Shown here piece by piece: positions 23,601-34,736 of a DNA stretch of 64,000 bases; within the stretch, counting starts at the first letter, position 1; each line of letters begins with the position of its first letter. Under the pieces are notes generated by a model. The model saw only the letters and a program-made list of their open reading frames with translations, had not been told where the DNA came from and ran no database searches. Source of the DNA: Vespa crabro (taxonomy: Eukaryota > Arthropoda > Insecta > Hymenoptera > Vespidae); assembly GCF_910589235.1 (NCBI RefSeq), contig NC_060956.1:8190999-8254998 (forward strand), in the 5' to 3' direction. Made by a program: the position numbers and the translations under genes.

Positions 23601-23990
23601 CTTGACAGTAATTAGAAATTAATATTTGAATATTGAAAAATCATTACATAATTCACGTAAACTCAAAGCACTTAAATAGCAACGAGATATACTTTACAAA
23701 TAATTAAAGATATTAGCGCGTTTTATTTTAGCAGAAATAAATGTTTGTAAACTACTACATATTACAATGCCTTCTGTATTTTTAGGTTAGCTTGTTTGGT
23801 TGAGGTTAGCTTTATAGGTTGATCCAGCGGAAATTGCTGAAGACTCACAGGCCCTATAACTATTTATTTATGAATTTGGCTTACAAAATCATCATATAAT
23901 TTTGGCACAATCCCGTGAAAATGTTATTTCTCTTAAAGTACCTTGTGAAAATCCTCCCCACTTATTGCGTCCTTTGTCGCGATTCGCCAT
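17612..23990 (-). CDS. SMG6: SMG6/EST1A, NMD endonuclease (5' part, 16 exons)
   Basis: SMG6 cleaves mRNAs near premature stop codons in nonsense-mediated decay, binding phospho-UPF1 and the exon junction complex. Exons, 5' to 3' on the minus strand: 23990-23942, 23182-22741, 22505-22259, 22158-21907, 21806-21562, 21406-21218, 21138-21015, 20937-20768, 20661-20440, 20344-20006, 19932-19759, 19673-19149, 19066-18988, 18910-18800, 18077-17853, 17673-17612. All junctions are GT-AG and in phase (3,455 nt). Residues 1 to about 800 are low-complexity and basic. Residues about 820-1056 are the EST1 14-3-3-like domain, with FLGDLARYREQA, YGKSRQW, NPKNGRPYNQLALLA and LDAVYYYMRSLMASNP. Near the end IWIHP and NKRFVTSYLHVHGKL match vertebrate SMG6. 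The chain ends at an intact donor, so the C-terminal PIN nuclease (roughly 500 residues in the human protein) is not included. The family call is near certain; single exon edges in the low-complexity part are less so. Confidence 0.95.
17853..18077 (-). CDS. SMG6: SMG6 coding exon 15
   Basis: Acceptor TTAACAG, donor GAG|GTAAGT, 75 codons at phase 0. A charged segment (YESTERKRKEEREWKERARM) is followed by LRREIWIHPGGKRVRRT and a Ser/Thr linker, ending LAQSDLEELAQLTSVE. IWIHP and the later SDL are conserved landmarks of animal SMG6. Confidence 0.94.
18800..18910 (-). CDS. SMG6: SMG6 coding exon 14
   Basis: Acceptor TTTCCAG, donor AAG|GTATGG, phase 0 on both sides. It encodes KRKLDAVYYYMRSLMASNPF and ARESLLALFDENRKK, matching vertebrate RRKLDAVYYYMRSLAASNP. 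Confidence 0.97.
18988..19066 (-). CDS. SMG6: SMG6 coding exon 13, TPR-like helix
   Basis: Acceptor TTTAAAG, donor GCC|GTATGT. It encodes WYSKAQQINPKNGRPYNQLA followed by LLAHYA, nearly identical to the vertebrate protein (KAQHIAPKNGRPYNQLALLA). This is the strongest family signature in the window. Confidence 0.97.
19149..19673 (-). CDS. SMG6: SMG6 coding exon 12, EST1 14-3-3-like domain
   Basis: Acceptor TTAACAG, donor CA|GTATGT. This largest exon (175 codons) carries the start of the folded EST1 domain. It includes LLLDIGRADLELQWMLSSGG, EQHFWKILFYNMIEILRK, DEGTIYLENLITVLENTYDF and KIFLFLGDLARYREQANETT. These match vertebrate SMG6 (for example GDIARYREQASDTANYGKAR). In the family this domain binds phosphorylated UPF1. 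Confidence 0.96.
19759..19932 (-). CDS. SMG6: SMG6 coding exon 11
   Basis: Acceptor AATCTCAG, donor AG|GTAAGT. It encodes ENQTSSQTTSIPVFQSHTGI and then NMRPSWYDPCSER, the linker before the EST1 domain. Phase 2-2 and divisible by three. Confidence 0.88.
20006..20344 (-). CDS. SMG6: SMG6 coding exon 10
   Basis: Acceptor GATTTAG, donor AG|GTAATT. It encodes PADRHLDENWRTGRKMSVCD and a Ser/Thr/Pro-rich stretch. Near its end ILFDPNNPNKPIVV corresponds to RLWDPNNPDQKPAL of vertebrate SMG6, a useful anchor for the gene call. It is a phase 2-2 exon whose length is divisible by three. Confidence 0.9.
20440..20661 (-). CDS. SMG6: SMG6 coding exon 9, Asn/Arg-rich
   Basis: Acceptor CTTTAAG, donor AG|GTGAAT. 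It encodes 74 codons of Asn, Arg and Ser-rich sequence (for example NNSSEKTRVNSRDRQNNQQN and SRESSKDRNYRSSSRHYEEL). Length is a multiple of three and both flanking introns are phase 2, so skipping keeps the frame. Confidence 0.85.
20768..20937 (-). CDS. SMG6: SMG6 coding exon 8
   Basis: Acceptor TTTACAG, donor CA|GTAAAT. It encodes DWSEEVELNEKLEAQYLSRS followed by a Ser-rich stretch and a basic cluster (KRGKKKRDKK). This resembles the phosphoserine-rich and basic patches of the family's N-terminal region. The upstream in-frame Met at 20949 is intronic. Confidence 0.85.
21015..21138 (-). CDS. SMG6: SMG6 coding exon 7
   Basis: Acceptor TATAAAG, donor CTT|GTAAGT. A short hydrophilic exon: QRVNNSNEGKSMEKQRSQQI, then LSPSKSESFSMLPDIASERT. 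It joins exon 6 at a split Thr codon and exon 8 at phase 0. Confidence 0.82.
21218..21406 (-). CDS. SMG6: SMG6 coding exon 6
   Basis: Acceptor AATAG, donor AC|GTAAGA. It encodes a Ser/Met/Pro-rich disordered stretch: SYDRRGSNSTMYTSMESLSR, then MLPPPMSIISSS, then HHSASPPISSQHRTYNT. The exon joins in phase with exons 5 and 7; no domain is visible. Confidence 0.82.
21428..21485. repeat. ATAC/AT repeat in SMG6 intron 5
   Basis: Degenerate CATATA and CATA units ending in (TA)n, inside the intron between exons 5 and 6. Confidence 0.75.
21562..21806 (-). CDS. SMG6: SMG6 coding exon 5, proline/arginine-rich
   Basis: Acceptor AATAG, donor AG|GTAAAG. It encodes GSSVYYPPAIQHSQTMQNLP, then a proline-rich run and an RSRGRGRLRPEE segment, ending PSQEYTNR. 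The RGRG segment is similar to the ELRGRGRGIL region of vertebrate SMG6. The phase leaves AG, completed by G in exon 6. Confidence 0.85.
21907..22158 (-). CDS. SMG6: SMG6 coding exon 4
   Basis: Acceptor AATTAG, donor ACT|GTAATG. The exon is 84 codons, flanked by phase-0 introns, and so could be skipped without a frameshift. It encodes a disordered stretch beginning GSEPLFVTPNNPNDFSRTRD and including LPPRLQKKYLIDNGLALPN and IEESWNGTT. No domain is recognised here, as expected for this part of the family. Confidence 0.85.
22259..22505 (-). CDS. SMG6: SMG6 coding exon 3, basic/acidic low-complexity
   Basis: Acceptor ATTAG, donor CAG|GTTAGG. Starting in the phase set by exon 2, it reads FDRDHEREESEDCDSHSNRS and continues with Arg, Asn, His and Gly-rich sequence, ending REIRQ. 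The longest open frame here is a different one (Ile/Val-rich) and is spurious; splice phase on both sides decides the frame. Confidence 0.85.
22741..23182 (-). CDS. SMG6: SMG6 coding exon 2, with EJC-binding-like motif
   Basis: Acceptor ..TTTTCAG, donor AG|GTGATC. It encodes residues about 17-163, hydrophilic and rich in Ser, Asn and Lys. QALYRPGSGPLR resembles the exon-junction-complex binding motif of vertebrate SMG6 (Tyr-x-Pro-Gly followed by Leu-Arg). A second, weaker Tyr-Val-Pro-Lys-Lys element lies near the exon end (QQLYVPKKVKEAL). An in-frame Met at 23201 belongs to the intron, so it is not the start. Confidence 0.9.
23942..23990 (-). CDS. SMG6: SMG6 coding exon 1 (start codon)
   Basis: This short first coding exon encodes MANRDKGRNKWGGFSQ and ends with G before the donor GTACTTTA (phase 1). 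The joined codon with exon 2 reads Asp (G|AT). I chose this ATG because the frame joins cleanly to exon 2 and the sequence around it (CAATATGGCG) is an acceptable insect start context. An exon of 16 codons is too short to be found by open-frame length alone. Confidence 0.85.
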
Positions 23991-24110
23991 ATTGAAGTAC
24001 AATCGCATCTAAATTTTTATGAAATCAACGAATGCCAGGTGAAGTCATAGTCATCATTGAATAAGCATAAGGTAAAGACATTTATATTAACCAATTATCA
24101 ATAGAATTAT
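23991..24110 (-). promoter_or_regulatory. SMG6 5' UTR and putative promoter
   Basis: This is the sequence immediately upstream of the SMG6 start codon. There is no obvious TATA box and no long open frame. It probably holds the 5' UTR and a housekeeping-type promoter. The transcription start cannot be fixed from sequence, and an upstream non-coding exon is possible. Confidence 0.35.
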
Positions 24111-27100
24111 TTTATCTGATTATGTATTCTAATGCGAATAATCGAAAAATATCTTTTCTATTTACGATATGTCATAAAATCATCAACAATACAAATTTCA
24201 GCAAAATTAAACTTTGTTGAAATTCACAGAGGTTCTACTCGTTTGAATCAGATCATATTGTATTTATCAAAAAACAAGACTATAAGTTTTAAAATCATTT
24301 TATTGAGTTTTCGTTTAAGACCATAATACAAAATTCTACAAGAATTTAAGCCATAAACTTAAGATGTAAAATAAATAATTCATGAGACACAGTCTATCTA
24401 AAACGTAAAATTCAACCAATAGCAAACGAGAAATTATTTCCTCCCATTTACAAAGGTTTAGTATAGAAATGTAATGAAATTTGCCATTCCACCATACAAT
24501 AAATAAGCTTCTCTTTTATAATTTACTAACAATTTTGTACTGAATTACGGATTTTACATTAATATGAAATCTATTTAGATATACATCACAATCATTTACA
24601 TTTAACAAGTATTTCATGTTGTAAAATATATCATTTTTAACTAAGGTATTGGGTTAGTATTTTCTTTTTTTTTTCTTAATTAAACTTTATTTTTAAAGTT
24701 ATCAAACATATTATAATAATGATCATGATTACTCATTTCTCTAAGCAAATACTGTGAACACATAACCTCACTTATTTTTGTTGTTTAATTTAAAACTAAA
24801 GCGCGTACTCTGTGATGACTTGTTATAGGTTGTCCAGAAGACAAAAATTTTTGGACATTATGTTTTAATTTTATGGACAAATGTAGAAGGGTTACGTTTA
24901 ATACTCGATCCAAATTGGTCAATTTCCTTATGCTTACATTTTACATCCTTATAGAATTTTGAGAATTTTGAATGCCCTTTATTTTATTAACATATTAGTT
25001 CAATATTTTACAATACACATTCAAATATTCTTCATTAATCTTCATCTATCTTACAATCACGATATGTAGGTTGCATTTTCATACTGTTTTGATGCTTCGG
25101 GAATCTATATAAAATGCTGCAACCCGATTGGTTAGCCGACTCACCAATACTAAGCGACAGGTATTTTTTTAGTCAAAAAGAGAATTATCTAGCGATAGCG
25201 GTAAATCGAGAAAGAATGGTTTAATCGTCTAAAGAAAGAAAGTATTATTATAATTATTGTAATTAATAAATATAATTTATTTTGTTAAAAAGTCTTATTT
25301 TCGAACACTCTTCATATATTTGAAATATTACAAGTCCTCACATTGCATTTATACAAAAGCGCCACCTAAAGAATCGGAAGTGAAATATGATGATCATTCA
25401 ACAACTCTTGAATATGCGATTTATCTATTGAGAATATTGTATCCATCTATTAAATACCATCCGAAAGCAGCTCTATTTACAGTAAGCGAATTGTTAGTGA
25501 TTACATGTCGATCAATTATCAATCGAACGAATAATGCTTCTTGTAGATTGTTGTTTCTCATAATGTACTTCCATAGAAGAAAATTTTAATATAATATCAA
25601 ATATGACGAATCAAATATCAAAATAAGGAGAAATTTTATAATAATATATGAAAATGACCGAAGACGCACGATTCGCTTACCTTATTGAAATAAATAATAA
25701 TTATATAGAATGAATCATATAACATGACTATTTTTATTGATTAAAAAATTGACTTTTTAATTTCAAATTTTATCTACTTATTGTAATTAATTAAGAAACT
25801 ATTTTATAAATTATTGTAGATGTAAGACATTTTCAGTGTATTTGCTTATGTAATTATTATTTTCTTTTCATTGTTTGCTCTTCAAGTTCATTAATATTGA
25901 TTTAGAAAAAAAAAAACAACAAAGAAATATTAATATAGAATTAAAAATAAGAAACGGGATATGGAAGTTCATGTGCTACATTTTCGTTTCTTTTGCTTTT
26001 GGATCCTTTTCTCTATCTTTACTCGTTGCTTCGGTTTCATTGTATGGTTCCAAATGTCCTTCAAGAAATTTTGCTACGGGATGCTACCAGTCAGCATTCT
26101 ATAACCAATATCCTCCATCTGCACCCCTAACTCTCAACTACCACCTCTATCCTTCACTTTTTTTACCTTCTTCAAGGAAAATTTTACATCTATCTATCTT
26201 TGGTACCATTCTTTTTCCTTCGATTTCCTTTCTCTTTTTCACTCATGTGTCTTCACGCAATCCTTGATATCGTTTTCGCATATTAGATCACTTTCAGTCT
26301 ATATGCACACAACTGCACTTTGAAACAAACTTTTCATACTTCGAGACAAAACTCCCATATATTTTTTTCAGTTGCCATGCTGGTTGCCATGTTATAGGCT
26401 ACTACATTGGTTGACTACGTTTGTCTCCATTTTAACGAATCATGTATGTAAACATGTGCAACAATCTTTCGCGGTACAAGTACAATGTCTTTCGAACAAA
26501 TATTTATATTCCAGCTCGATAGATAGAACTTCTTTATATAACCATCTTTAAGCAATAAAAAACATTTGCAATTATCTTCCGTAGCACTTACAAGTTAATC
26601 TGAAGACTTAAGTATCTTAAAGTGAGTTAAAAGTCAATCAACTTAAAGAATTCTTTGACAATCTGACTTATCATTTTATTCTTTAAATAAATAAAAAATT
26701 AGTTTCTATAACATTTAACTAAAATGATTTAAAGCATGCTTCACGAAAAAACATGTATATTGCAATCAGATGTACAAAATCAGACGCATCATTTGCAATA
26801 TCAAATAGATTACCACAGGGTAAAAAAAAGTAAATTCAACCATTTTATTTAATATCTTTATGAGTAACTTATTATAAATATATGATCTGAAACCTACCAA
26901 AAATCGTTATGCGTTTGCATTTATGAATGATCTACTGATCTATACTAGAAATAACAATCCGGTAATGATTAAATTACCACTAAAAGAAAAAATAAATTCT
27001 AGAAATATATAATAGATCATTTTCTTAAGAATGTACATTTAACAAAATTTTCAACGCACATTCATATGACATAATCAATTTCAAAAAATCAAAAAATCAG

Positions 27101-27630
27101 CGATATAAATTACATATTTTCTATAGTGAATCATTTTATTAGTGATTGACTCTAATAATATATTTCGTTAGAGACTTATAAATTACGCTAATAAAAAATT
27201 TTAATCTAATTGGTTCGAGCTTAAATGAGTGAATTAAATATCAAATGTAAACAAATAATAATTAAAATCAAATATAAAAAAAACAAACATGAATTGAAAA
27301 TGCCAAAAACGCTCGCGTCAAATTAGTTACAATGAACTTGATAAGCAAAAATTGTTTACGATTCAGAAATAATTCCATGCACTGTCACAATCATATTGTT
27401 CAATATGTCGAAGAGTACTAAAAATAACGATTGACTTTAATACAAAATATTTCTGGCACTCAAAGAGTTAAGGTACGAGTATAATAGAATATAACGGTTA
27501 CGAACGTATTATTCTGATAAATTCTACACGTACATCGACCGCAAGGACAACACTACACTCGTGCCTTGTGCGTCACAGCATCGTTAGGATACCCGGCTCT
27601 TGACGTCATTTATTATTACAGTTTTAACGG

Positions 27631-27679
27631 GAATGATCGGTTGCGTTTAATTTTCAAATAACCGAACAACCGATCATTC
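27631..27679. repeat. 13-bp perfect inverted repeat
   Basis: GAATGATCGGTTG at 27631-27643 is the exact reverse complement of CAACCGATCATTC at 27667-27679, with a 23-nt loop. A CRE-like TGACGTCA lies 30 bp upstream (27601). Confidence 0.8.
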
Positions 27680-30600
27680 TTCTCTTTGCATTTCACTTCC
27701 TGCTGTTCTCGTAAATCTTCGAAGCTATCCATCGACAATGTAAAAACGTAGTTCGTAGGAGAACATATATATTTCAAGTTAAACTAGATACATTATGTCG
27801 AAGCACAGATACAAAATGCACAAAATGCATTAATGACATATAACAAATTCTTTTATTCCAAAAACTTAAACAGCTGTGCTAAACATGGTTTAAACGTTAG
27901 CACGATGGACAAAATTGGAACATTCGAAAGGAAATACTTAAAAGTTTATTAAAATACGTAGATACAGAACTTTTGTTATTGTGTAGTTTGATTGAAATCA
28001 AATATACAAAGAATCTCGTACAATTAGAATAGATTTATCTTTATTAGAACTTATAAAAAATCATTGGGCAAATGCACACAATTTAAATCAAATGATCGTA
28101 TTTATAGTTCCATCTATCAAAATACATACAGTATACTTTGAACCTGACATATATAAATAAAAAAAAAAAAAAACAAATACAAAAATAACATAAAAAAATT
28201 AAGGTAAAACCATTTCCCAAAAATACGTATAACGTTAATAATATGTTTATATATATACAACAATGATATAGTATTGAGTCATAAAAATATATATTAGACA
28301 AATAATAATATTATAAGAATCAACTTTAATCGAAGATTATAGATATGAAAACGTGTCCATCTCATTGATAGGCAGATAACATCCCAGCCTTCATGTGGAT
28401 AACTGGAACTTAATCCATTTTTTTATTTTATTTATGTTTTTCTTTCTCCTTCATTTCCTCTACTTCTTTCGTTATAAAATGTCATCTCTTCTCATTTTTA
28501 AGCAATAGATTTTATAGCAATAATTTTAGACTTCCTAGATATATGTATATAGTATTTTTTTTATTTTCAATTGTAATATCTAATCTTAAATTAAATTCAG
28601 TTTTTAGTATTAAATGCAATTAAAATTACTTACTAGTCAGACCGTAAAAATTTGTTAGAATCGTAAGTCTCACTAACACACAGTTAGTGATATTATTATC
28701 TTTCTTGTTTCTGTACAAATTTTTTATATTTTTGTTTATCAATAAAGAAAAAAAAGTGATTTGAAGCTATTACCCGAAAAGAGAAAAATTTTGGTCCAAA
28801 CCACCCTACGGCCCAATTTTTGTCATGTGTTCCGATTATGTCTAAAATCAATTTTTTATAGAAAGCTTTATTAAATTTGAAAATTTAAGCAATAACTCGC
28901 ACTTCGTATCCGTAGACGATAATTTGCTTGTCAGGCAAGTCTCTTGTTTGTTATTTCATGCCAGAGAAAAGAGCTGACCAATACGAAATGAAATATATGA
29001 AATGGCAGGATTCATTCTAATTATAGTAATGAACGTTATTTTATTGAAAACGATAATGGTCGATTAATCTTTCATTCCTGGAACGAGGAAACCTCTTATT
29101 AAACGCTATATGTATAAATAAAAAAAATATCCGGAACGTTTTCTTGTCAAAGAAGTCGTTAACTTTGAAGACCATTAAATGAGATCTCGTTTCTTCCTGA
29201 AAGCGCCGTGAAGCAGTCCAATAGAAAGAGAAAGAGAGAGACAAAATGAGAACGAAGAAGGAGATATAGTGGAACGTTCGAAAAATCGACATTTCGATTA
29301 ATTAGAGTCCATTCGATCGATCGCACGGTCACGTAGCTATCGTAGATTCCCGTGAAATTGTCTTCTCATTGATTTATAACGCGTGACGTTCTGTACTTCG
29401 TGACTGGCAATCCTTTTTTCAGCCGCATTAGTTTTCTACCGTCTTCGGAATCTCTTTTGACTGTCACGTATGCTCGCACGTACGACATACAATCCTCAAC
29501 TATTTACATAGATCGAAATTTCGTTTCGCGATCTACGAATGAGAGATTGTTCTTCTTTTAAATGTCTTGAAAAATTTTATAAAAGATCCATGTGTTGTTA
29601 AAGTTCTAAGTAAATGGTTTTTCTCAAAGAACGAAAATAAAGAGATCTTTTTATAAGAAGACAAGAAGAAAAAGAAAGCAAAAGAAACAGTAAGAGTAGA
29701 GAATAAAGAGTTGAAAAAGTTTAGAAGAAAGCGCATTGTTAAAAAGAAGGAGCAGAATCACAATATTTCCTGACTGGATAGGATCACGTTATAAATCACT
29801 GTTGCGATGACAAGAGCCGATGCGCGGACGCGACCATTTCGTAGATTTTCATTACATGCCGGTCAGCTCCTTTCTCAGATCTAAGATAACAAATAAGAGG
29901 CTTGCGCAACGAGAAAAATACCAGTTCAAAATATGCCACGCAAGACTTTACTTGAATCCTCGAATTTGAGAAGACTTTTCTATACAAAATTTATTATTTA
30001 TACTATAACTCTTTTGCATTTTTATGACTCAATATTATCTTATTTAACATACAATTAAATAACATACATAATTAATAAAAATCAATTATAAAAATATAAT
30101 TACAAAATAGAAATTTGCAAACATACAGTATTTCTGCGTTTATGTGATAATATAATTGATAAAAATGACTGAAAACTCCTATTTCCTTCTCAGTAAATTA
30201 AATCTATATTGAATAAAGAAAAATTGATTTATTAAAAAAAACTTTAAGAATGCACTTCAAACAATCTGACAGTACTATCGATTCATTTGAATATGATAAA
30301 TTATTCGCGCAATGTCATTTTCCGACGGTAACATTTTCTCGTAACTAATTTGATTGCCGCTTGAACGTCTTCAAAAACGTACTATGGCAATGGCCGATTT
30401 GAAATATCTCATTTAATTTGCATATATCAGTTCAAATATAACGGCTCATTGTAATTTAATTAACAAGAAAATTTATTAGATTTATTAAATTCTTCTTATG
30501 TCCGAAATTACATAGGAGGTCGTATAAATCAAATGCGCGGTGGAAATTGTGTAATAGCTAAGGACTTTGCATATTTTTTCTATCGTACATCTATACCAAT

Positions 30601-32549
30601 CGATCACCTCGTTTTCAACTTTATTATGAATTAACTTACTTCAATTTCGACCTACAACGTAAATGAGTGTTTTAAAGCTACCGTTGAATTTCTTAAATAT
30701 AGAATGAAATAATTCATATTTCTCGAGTATTTATCACGTGGAAAACGAAAAGTTCAACCCGACATGTATTACTAGTAATATCTAAATTTTTAATACATTC
30801 TTGGCGAACACGAGCAGGAATAAATCCTCATTATTTACTCACTAGTGGTTTATTTCTTTATATATTTTTTCATGATGTATATTTTGCATGCCTATTTACT
30901 TTAGTTAGGATCTCTTTGTCTCAAGACAATAATATTAGCAATTAAAAATAATGATTAGATTTTGAATTGAAAATGATAAAATATGATCTAATTAACTGCA
31001 ATAAGTAGAAAATGTGAAAATGTGTTTTTCCAGCTCTAAACAGTACTTTGCACTTGTTCGCCAACACACATATTTTTGTTCATCTTTCATTCTGCTTAAC
31101 TATATTTTAAGAGTTTATTCTTACTTCATATTATATTTACTGCTTATTCTTTTATCTGCATCTTTTATATCATTCGTTGGCTTATTCATCTCTTTCATAA
31201 GCCTTTCAATAAAATAATAATATATTATAGATGCAATGGAGTATAATATTATGCTATATTTATTTATATTTATTCGTATGTTATTTACATCGGTAAGCAT
31301 CAATTAGCATCGGTTTATTTTTAGAAACCCTTTTTTAGCTACTGTAAATACGTTACTGATTGTTAGCAATGGGATGTAAATTCAAAGGACCAATATTCTG
31401 AAGTCCCGACAGAAAGATGTTATTAAGGATGCGGCACATGAGGCGTGAGGTTAAATTTGCATGCTCGATTTGTAAGGCCAAGATTTGAGGAATAAAGAAG
31501 CTTTAGAAATATATTAAATATTCTTCAGTAGATTATAAGAGATGGATGCTAAGAACGTTACTTGTGATCTTAAATAAGTTATAATGACTAACTATAGACC
31601 GTGAAATACAAGTAATTAAAACGAATTAGGTTTTGAAAAGTCTTACGTGACTGATGGTATGTTCGGTGTTGCTTCCTGAAAGGTTGAAGAACAAGGAAAG
31701 AACTATTTTCCAAACTTATATTTTTTTAGCGATAAACAAAACCACTGGTGAGATCGGTTATTTGACATTGCTTGACCTTGAACGAATGTTTCTATACCAA
31801 ATATGAGAAAAATTCTGAATCATAGGTGCCATTATATAAGACATATCTTTGGGATTTTGAAATGCTTATCAATGAAAGCGTAACTGACGCAGAAGCAGAA
31901 TGTCCGAAAAACAGATGTTCGGTTTCCCGAGAATTTTTATTCGATTTTTTGGAAATCAGTCTTTGAGTGGATTGCATTTTTGTTTTTATAATGTATGAAG
32001 TCAACATTCACGTTAAAAGGATCAAAGCCTTCTAACTAACTGTGATTTACGAACACTGATCGTATATGATATATATTCCATTTTGTTTGTATGTATATTA
32101 GGTAAAATATACATTGATATACGATATTTTTATATATTAGCAATATGAAAAAATATATTATATGTATATCTAATTATTTCGAATATTAAAGTTTAAGAAT
32201 CAGATTCTTCTTAAACTAACATGGCAGAGCACAGTGGGCCGAATAGAGAATTTTAGTAACATTTTCATATATCTTTTGAACCATGAAAAATATCTTAAAC
32301 TTAAAAAAAAAACCTAGAGTAAATATTAAAATATTATATAAAAAATGTTTCGAATGTTTCACTGCGCAGTTTCTGATGATACCATTTCAATTGATGCAGA
32401 CGGAAAATGAAGCACTTAAATTAAGGCCTATATATGTATAATATATTAACACAATCATCTCATGTTTCTTAGTACCTCATCGAATCTTATTGTTTCCATC
32501 GAGTGTTTGGAAGCATTCAAGAAAACGTAATGTCTAGTAGCAATGTTAT

Positions 32550-32600
32550 TATAGTAGAGTACTACTATAGTAGAGTTACTATAGTATAGTAGAGTAGAAT
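32550..32600. repeat. TATAGTAGAG-type short repeat
   Basis: Imperfect tandem TAGTAGAGT and TACTATAG units. Confidence 0.6.
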
Positions 32601-33180
32601 AAAGTACATGTTTTGTAAGATTTCCGTTTCTACTAATAAAAGATGCTGTGTAGATTTCCTTATTCTATATATTATAATATATTTGATACATATATACAGT
32701 TTTTGGTATTCTTACAAGATAAATTATATTTACATGCTAAAGAAAACTGAAAGTTGTGTATAAGTAGTTGTTGTGTAGTTACATTCAGATTTTTTTGGAC
32801 GAACAAAGGAAATCCTTAAGTCGTTTATAGCATGTATCACTGTTGTGTCTAATTTTGTTACTTCGAGGAATTAATTATAGCTGTAGTTTGACTGCCGAAA
32901 ATTTGTGACGTTGCCAACTTAAAATAGAAAAAAAAACGTTTTGTGCAATAAAGATATTCAAAATAATAACTAATATGATTTGTATATAACGACTATACGA
33001 GATCGATATAATCAATCCGGTAGGAAGTAGAAAAAATGTGCGTTTGGCGAGAGCGCATTCGAAAAAGTGATGTTGGCAATTCCGCAATATAGTCAATTGG
33101 TCGTTGTTTTCAACAGTTGGCACGATACTAGTGCATGTACTTTTGTCCAATTCTAGTGGAATTAGACTATTCCGCCGCAG

Positions 33181-33498
33181 ATTATGGCAGCCGGCATCTG
33201 TTTGTAAAAGTAAACGTTTACGTTCGTAAATATATGCGTAATATTAATTATTGACTGCTCATGAATACACAAAGATTTTATTTTAAATAATGCATGCTCT
33301 GTGTGTTTAAACTTATGAAATCTCCTTATTATACATTATCTATCACAGGTACTTTCTTTTTGTATTAGTATCTCTTTCGTCTCAAACTCGACTTATTAAC
33401 TAAAGATCAAGGAAGAAGAATTGAGATAAACTTTAATCAAATCTAGGAGCGGTTAGGTGAAATTTATTAACAACGGAGTTATTAAAATAAATAGTTCA
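33181..33498 (-). repeat. 3' LTR of the gypsy element
   Basis: Aligns with 36872-37184 through shared blocks such as GTAAAAGTAA, ATACACAAAG and AATGCTCTGTGT. The inner end borders the polypurine tract. The outer edge is approximate. Confidence 0.8.
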
Positions 33499-33499
33499 A

Positions 33500-33515
33500 T
33501 TTTTTCACTTTTTCC
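33500..33515 (-). other. Polypurine tract of the gypsy element
   Basis: On the minus strand this reads GGAAAAAGTGAAAAAA, immediately before the 3' LTR. It is the expected plus-strand primer site. Confidence 0.65.
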
Positions 33516-33519
33516 GAGA

Positions 33520-34736
33520 GGTTTACATTTTTAAACTGGGAATCTGATCTTTTTTGATTCGTGTAAATGTGTGACTGCTGTATTTTTGCTTTTGGTTCAG
33601 CCTCCTTGGCATCATCCAGAGTGTGCTTGAAAAAAGCTAGTTTGTTTCTCGATGGGAAATTACTTGAATACTTCTTTTAATATTGACCTTATAGACCTTG
33701 TCATTAACTTACTCGACAATTCTGTAAGGATCTTCGTATAAAGATTCTAACAGTTTTTTTAATTTCGTCTACTCTAATGAATACATAAATACACGTGTGC
33801 AGAAATTCGTATATAAAAGCTTTTTTCTGTTGATGGTGCAAAATTAGAGATTATCTTAATTTCCCAACGAATTCGTTGAGCGAAATTCTAAAAAAATGTG
33901 TGATTAACAGAATATCAATTCGACGGTAAGCCTTATACTGGTGTCGTAGATTAATCTTTTGGTCAATTTTGATGCTGGTTCTCAGGCCGAATAACACAAA
34001 AAGCAAGACGTAGATCCGATTTGAGAATATATAGCATCTAATAGTTGTTTTTGATGTTCCATACCAACGATTATTCGTAAAAGGATGTTGTTGTTGCTAT
34101 TTTATTCACTCCGATCATATTGGCCAAATTTCTAAATAATTATGATTCAAATTACCTTTCGCTATGTTATTTTCCTTGTCTCCAATGGAGCTCCAAGATT
34201 AGCAATATTGAGTTTTTTTTAATTGTAGAGACATCAAGTAGGAATGTAAGTATTCCTTCAGCTCCTTTTCCTCTTCTTGAGTTTTTGTAAGATTAAGACA
34301 GAAATAACAGAAGATTCGATAGCTTGGATGCGAGAAAATATATCCGCTACGGTTTTGTGATCATTTGTTACATGAATAATATAAGTGGAGGACTGTTCTG
34401 TATAATCAAGGTGATGATAGTGGTATATGATCAGTCTTTATAATTAATCTTTGTTTTTCTACTAGGTGTTTACAATATTCAAGTCCATTATATATTGAGC
34501 CCATTATATCGAGTCCATTATATAGCTAAAAGCTCTCCATTATGTGCTCAAGGTTTTTGAATATCCGTCAACTTTTTCGAATAAAAACCGAAATGTCTTC
34601 ACAGCTTTCAAATTGTTCAATTGCTGCTATACAATAATCTGAGACGTCTGCGTTCAGTGTCAACGTTTCATTGGCCAAAAGGTATGCCAATAAAGATGCG
34701 TAGGCTAATAGATTTTTGTAAGATTCAAAGATCCGA
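33520..34736 (-). pseudogene. Gypsy RNase H/integrase remnant
   Basis: A degenerate region between RT and the polypurine tract. Near its end the minus strand reads LLESLYEDPYRIVE, then VNDKVYKVNIKRSIQVIS, which resembles the C-terminal domain of gypsy integrases (xYEGPFxV..., ...xVSIDRLKP). Stops and frameshifts are frequent and the catalytic D-D-E residues could not be traced. Confidence 0.6.

Larger units (their letters stand above)
24111..33180. other. Long AT-rich stretch, no recognised gene
   Basis: Upstream of SMG6. No confident coding exon. The open frames at 25320-25589 and 25875-26267 (plus strand) lack recognisable domains. There is a perfect 13-bp inverted repeat at 27631-27679 and an imperfect ACTATAGTAG-type repeat at 32550-32600. 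Otherwise nothing recognisable. Confidence 0.45.

Noticed and set aside
25320..25589. 89-codon frame that looks moderately protein-like
   Set aside because: No family recognised and no supporting exon nearby; left out rather than called hypothetical.
25875..26267. 130-codon frame with hydrophobic segments, possible membrane protein
   Set aside because: No conserved motif, no promoter or splice evidence, and hydrophobicity is expected from T-rich DNA.
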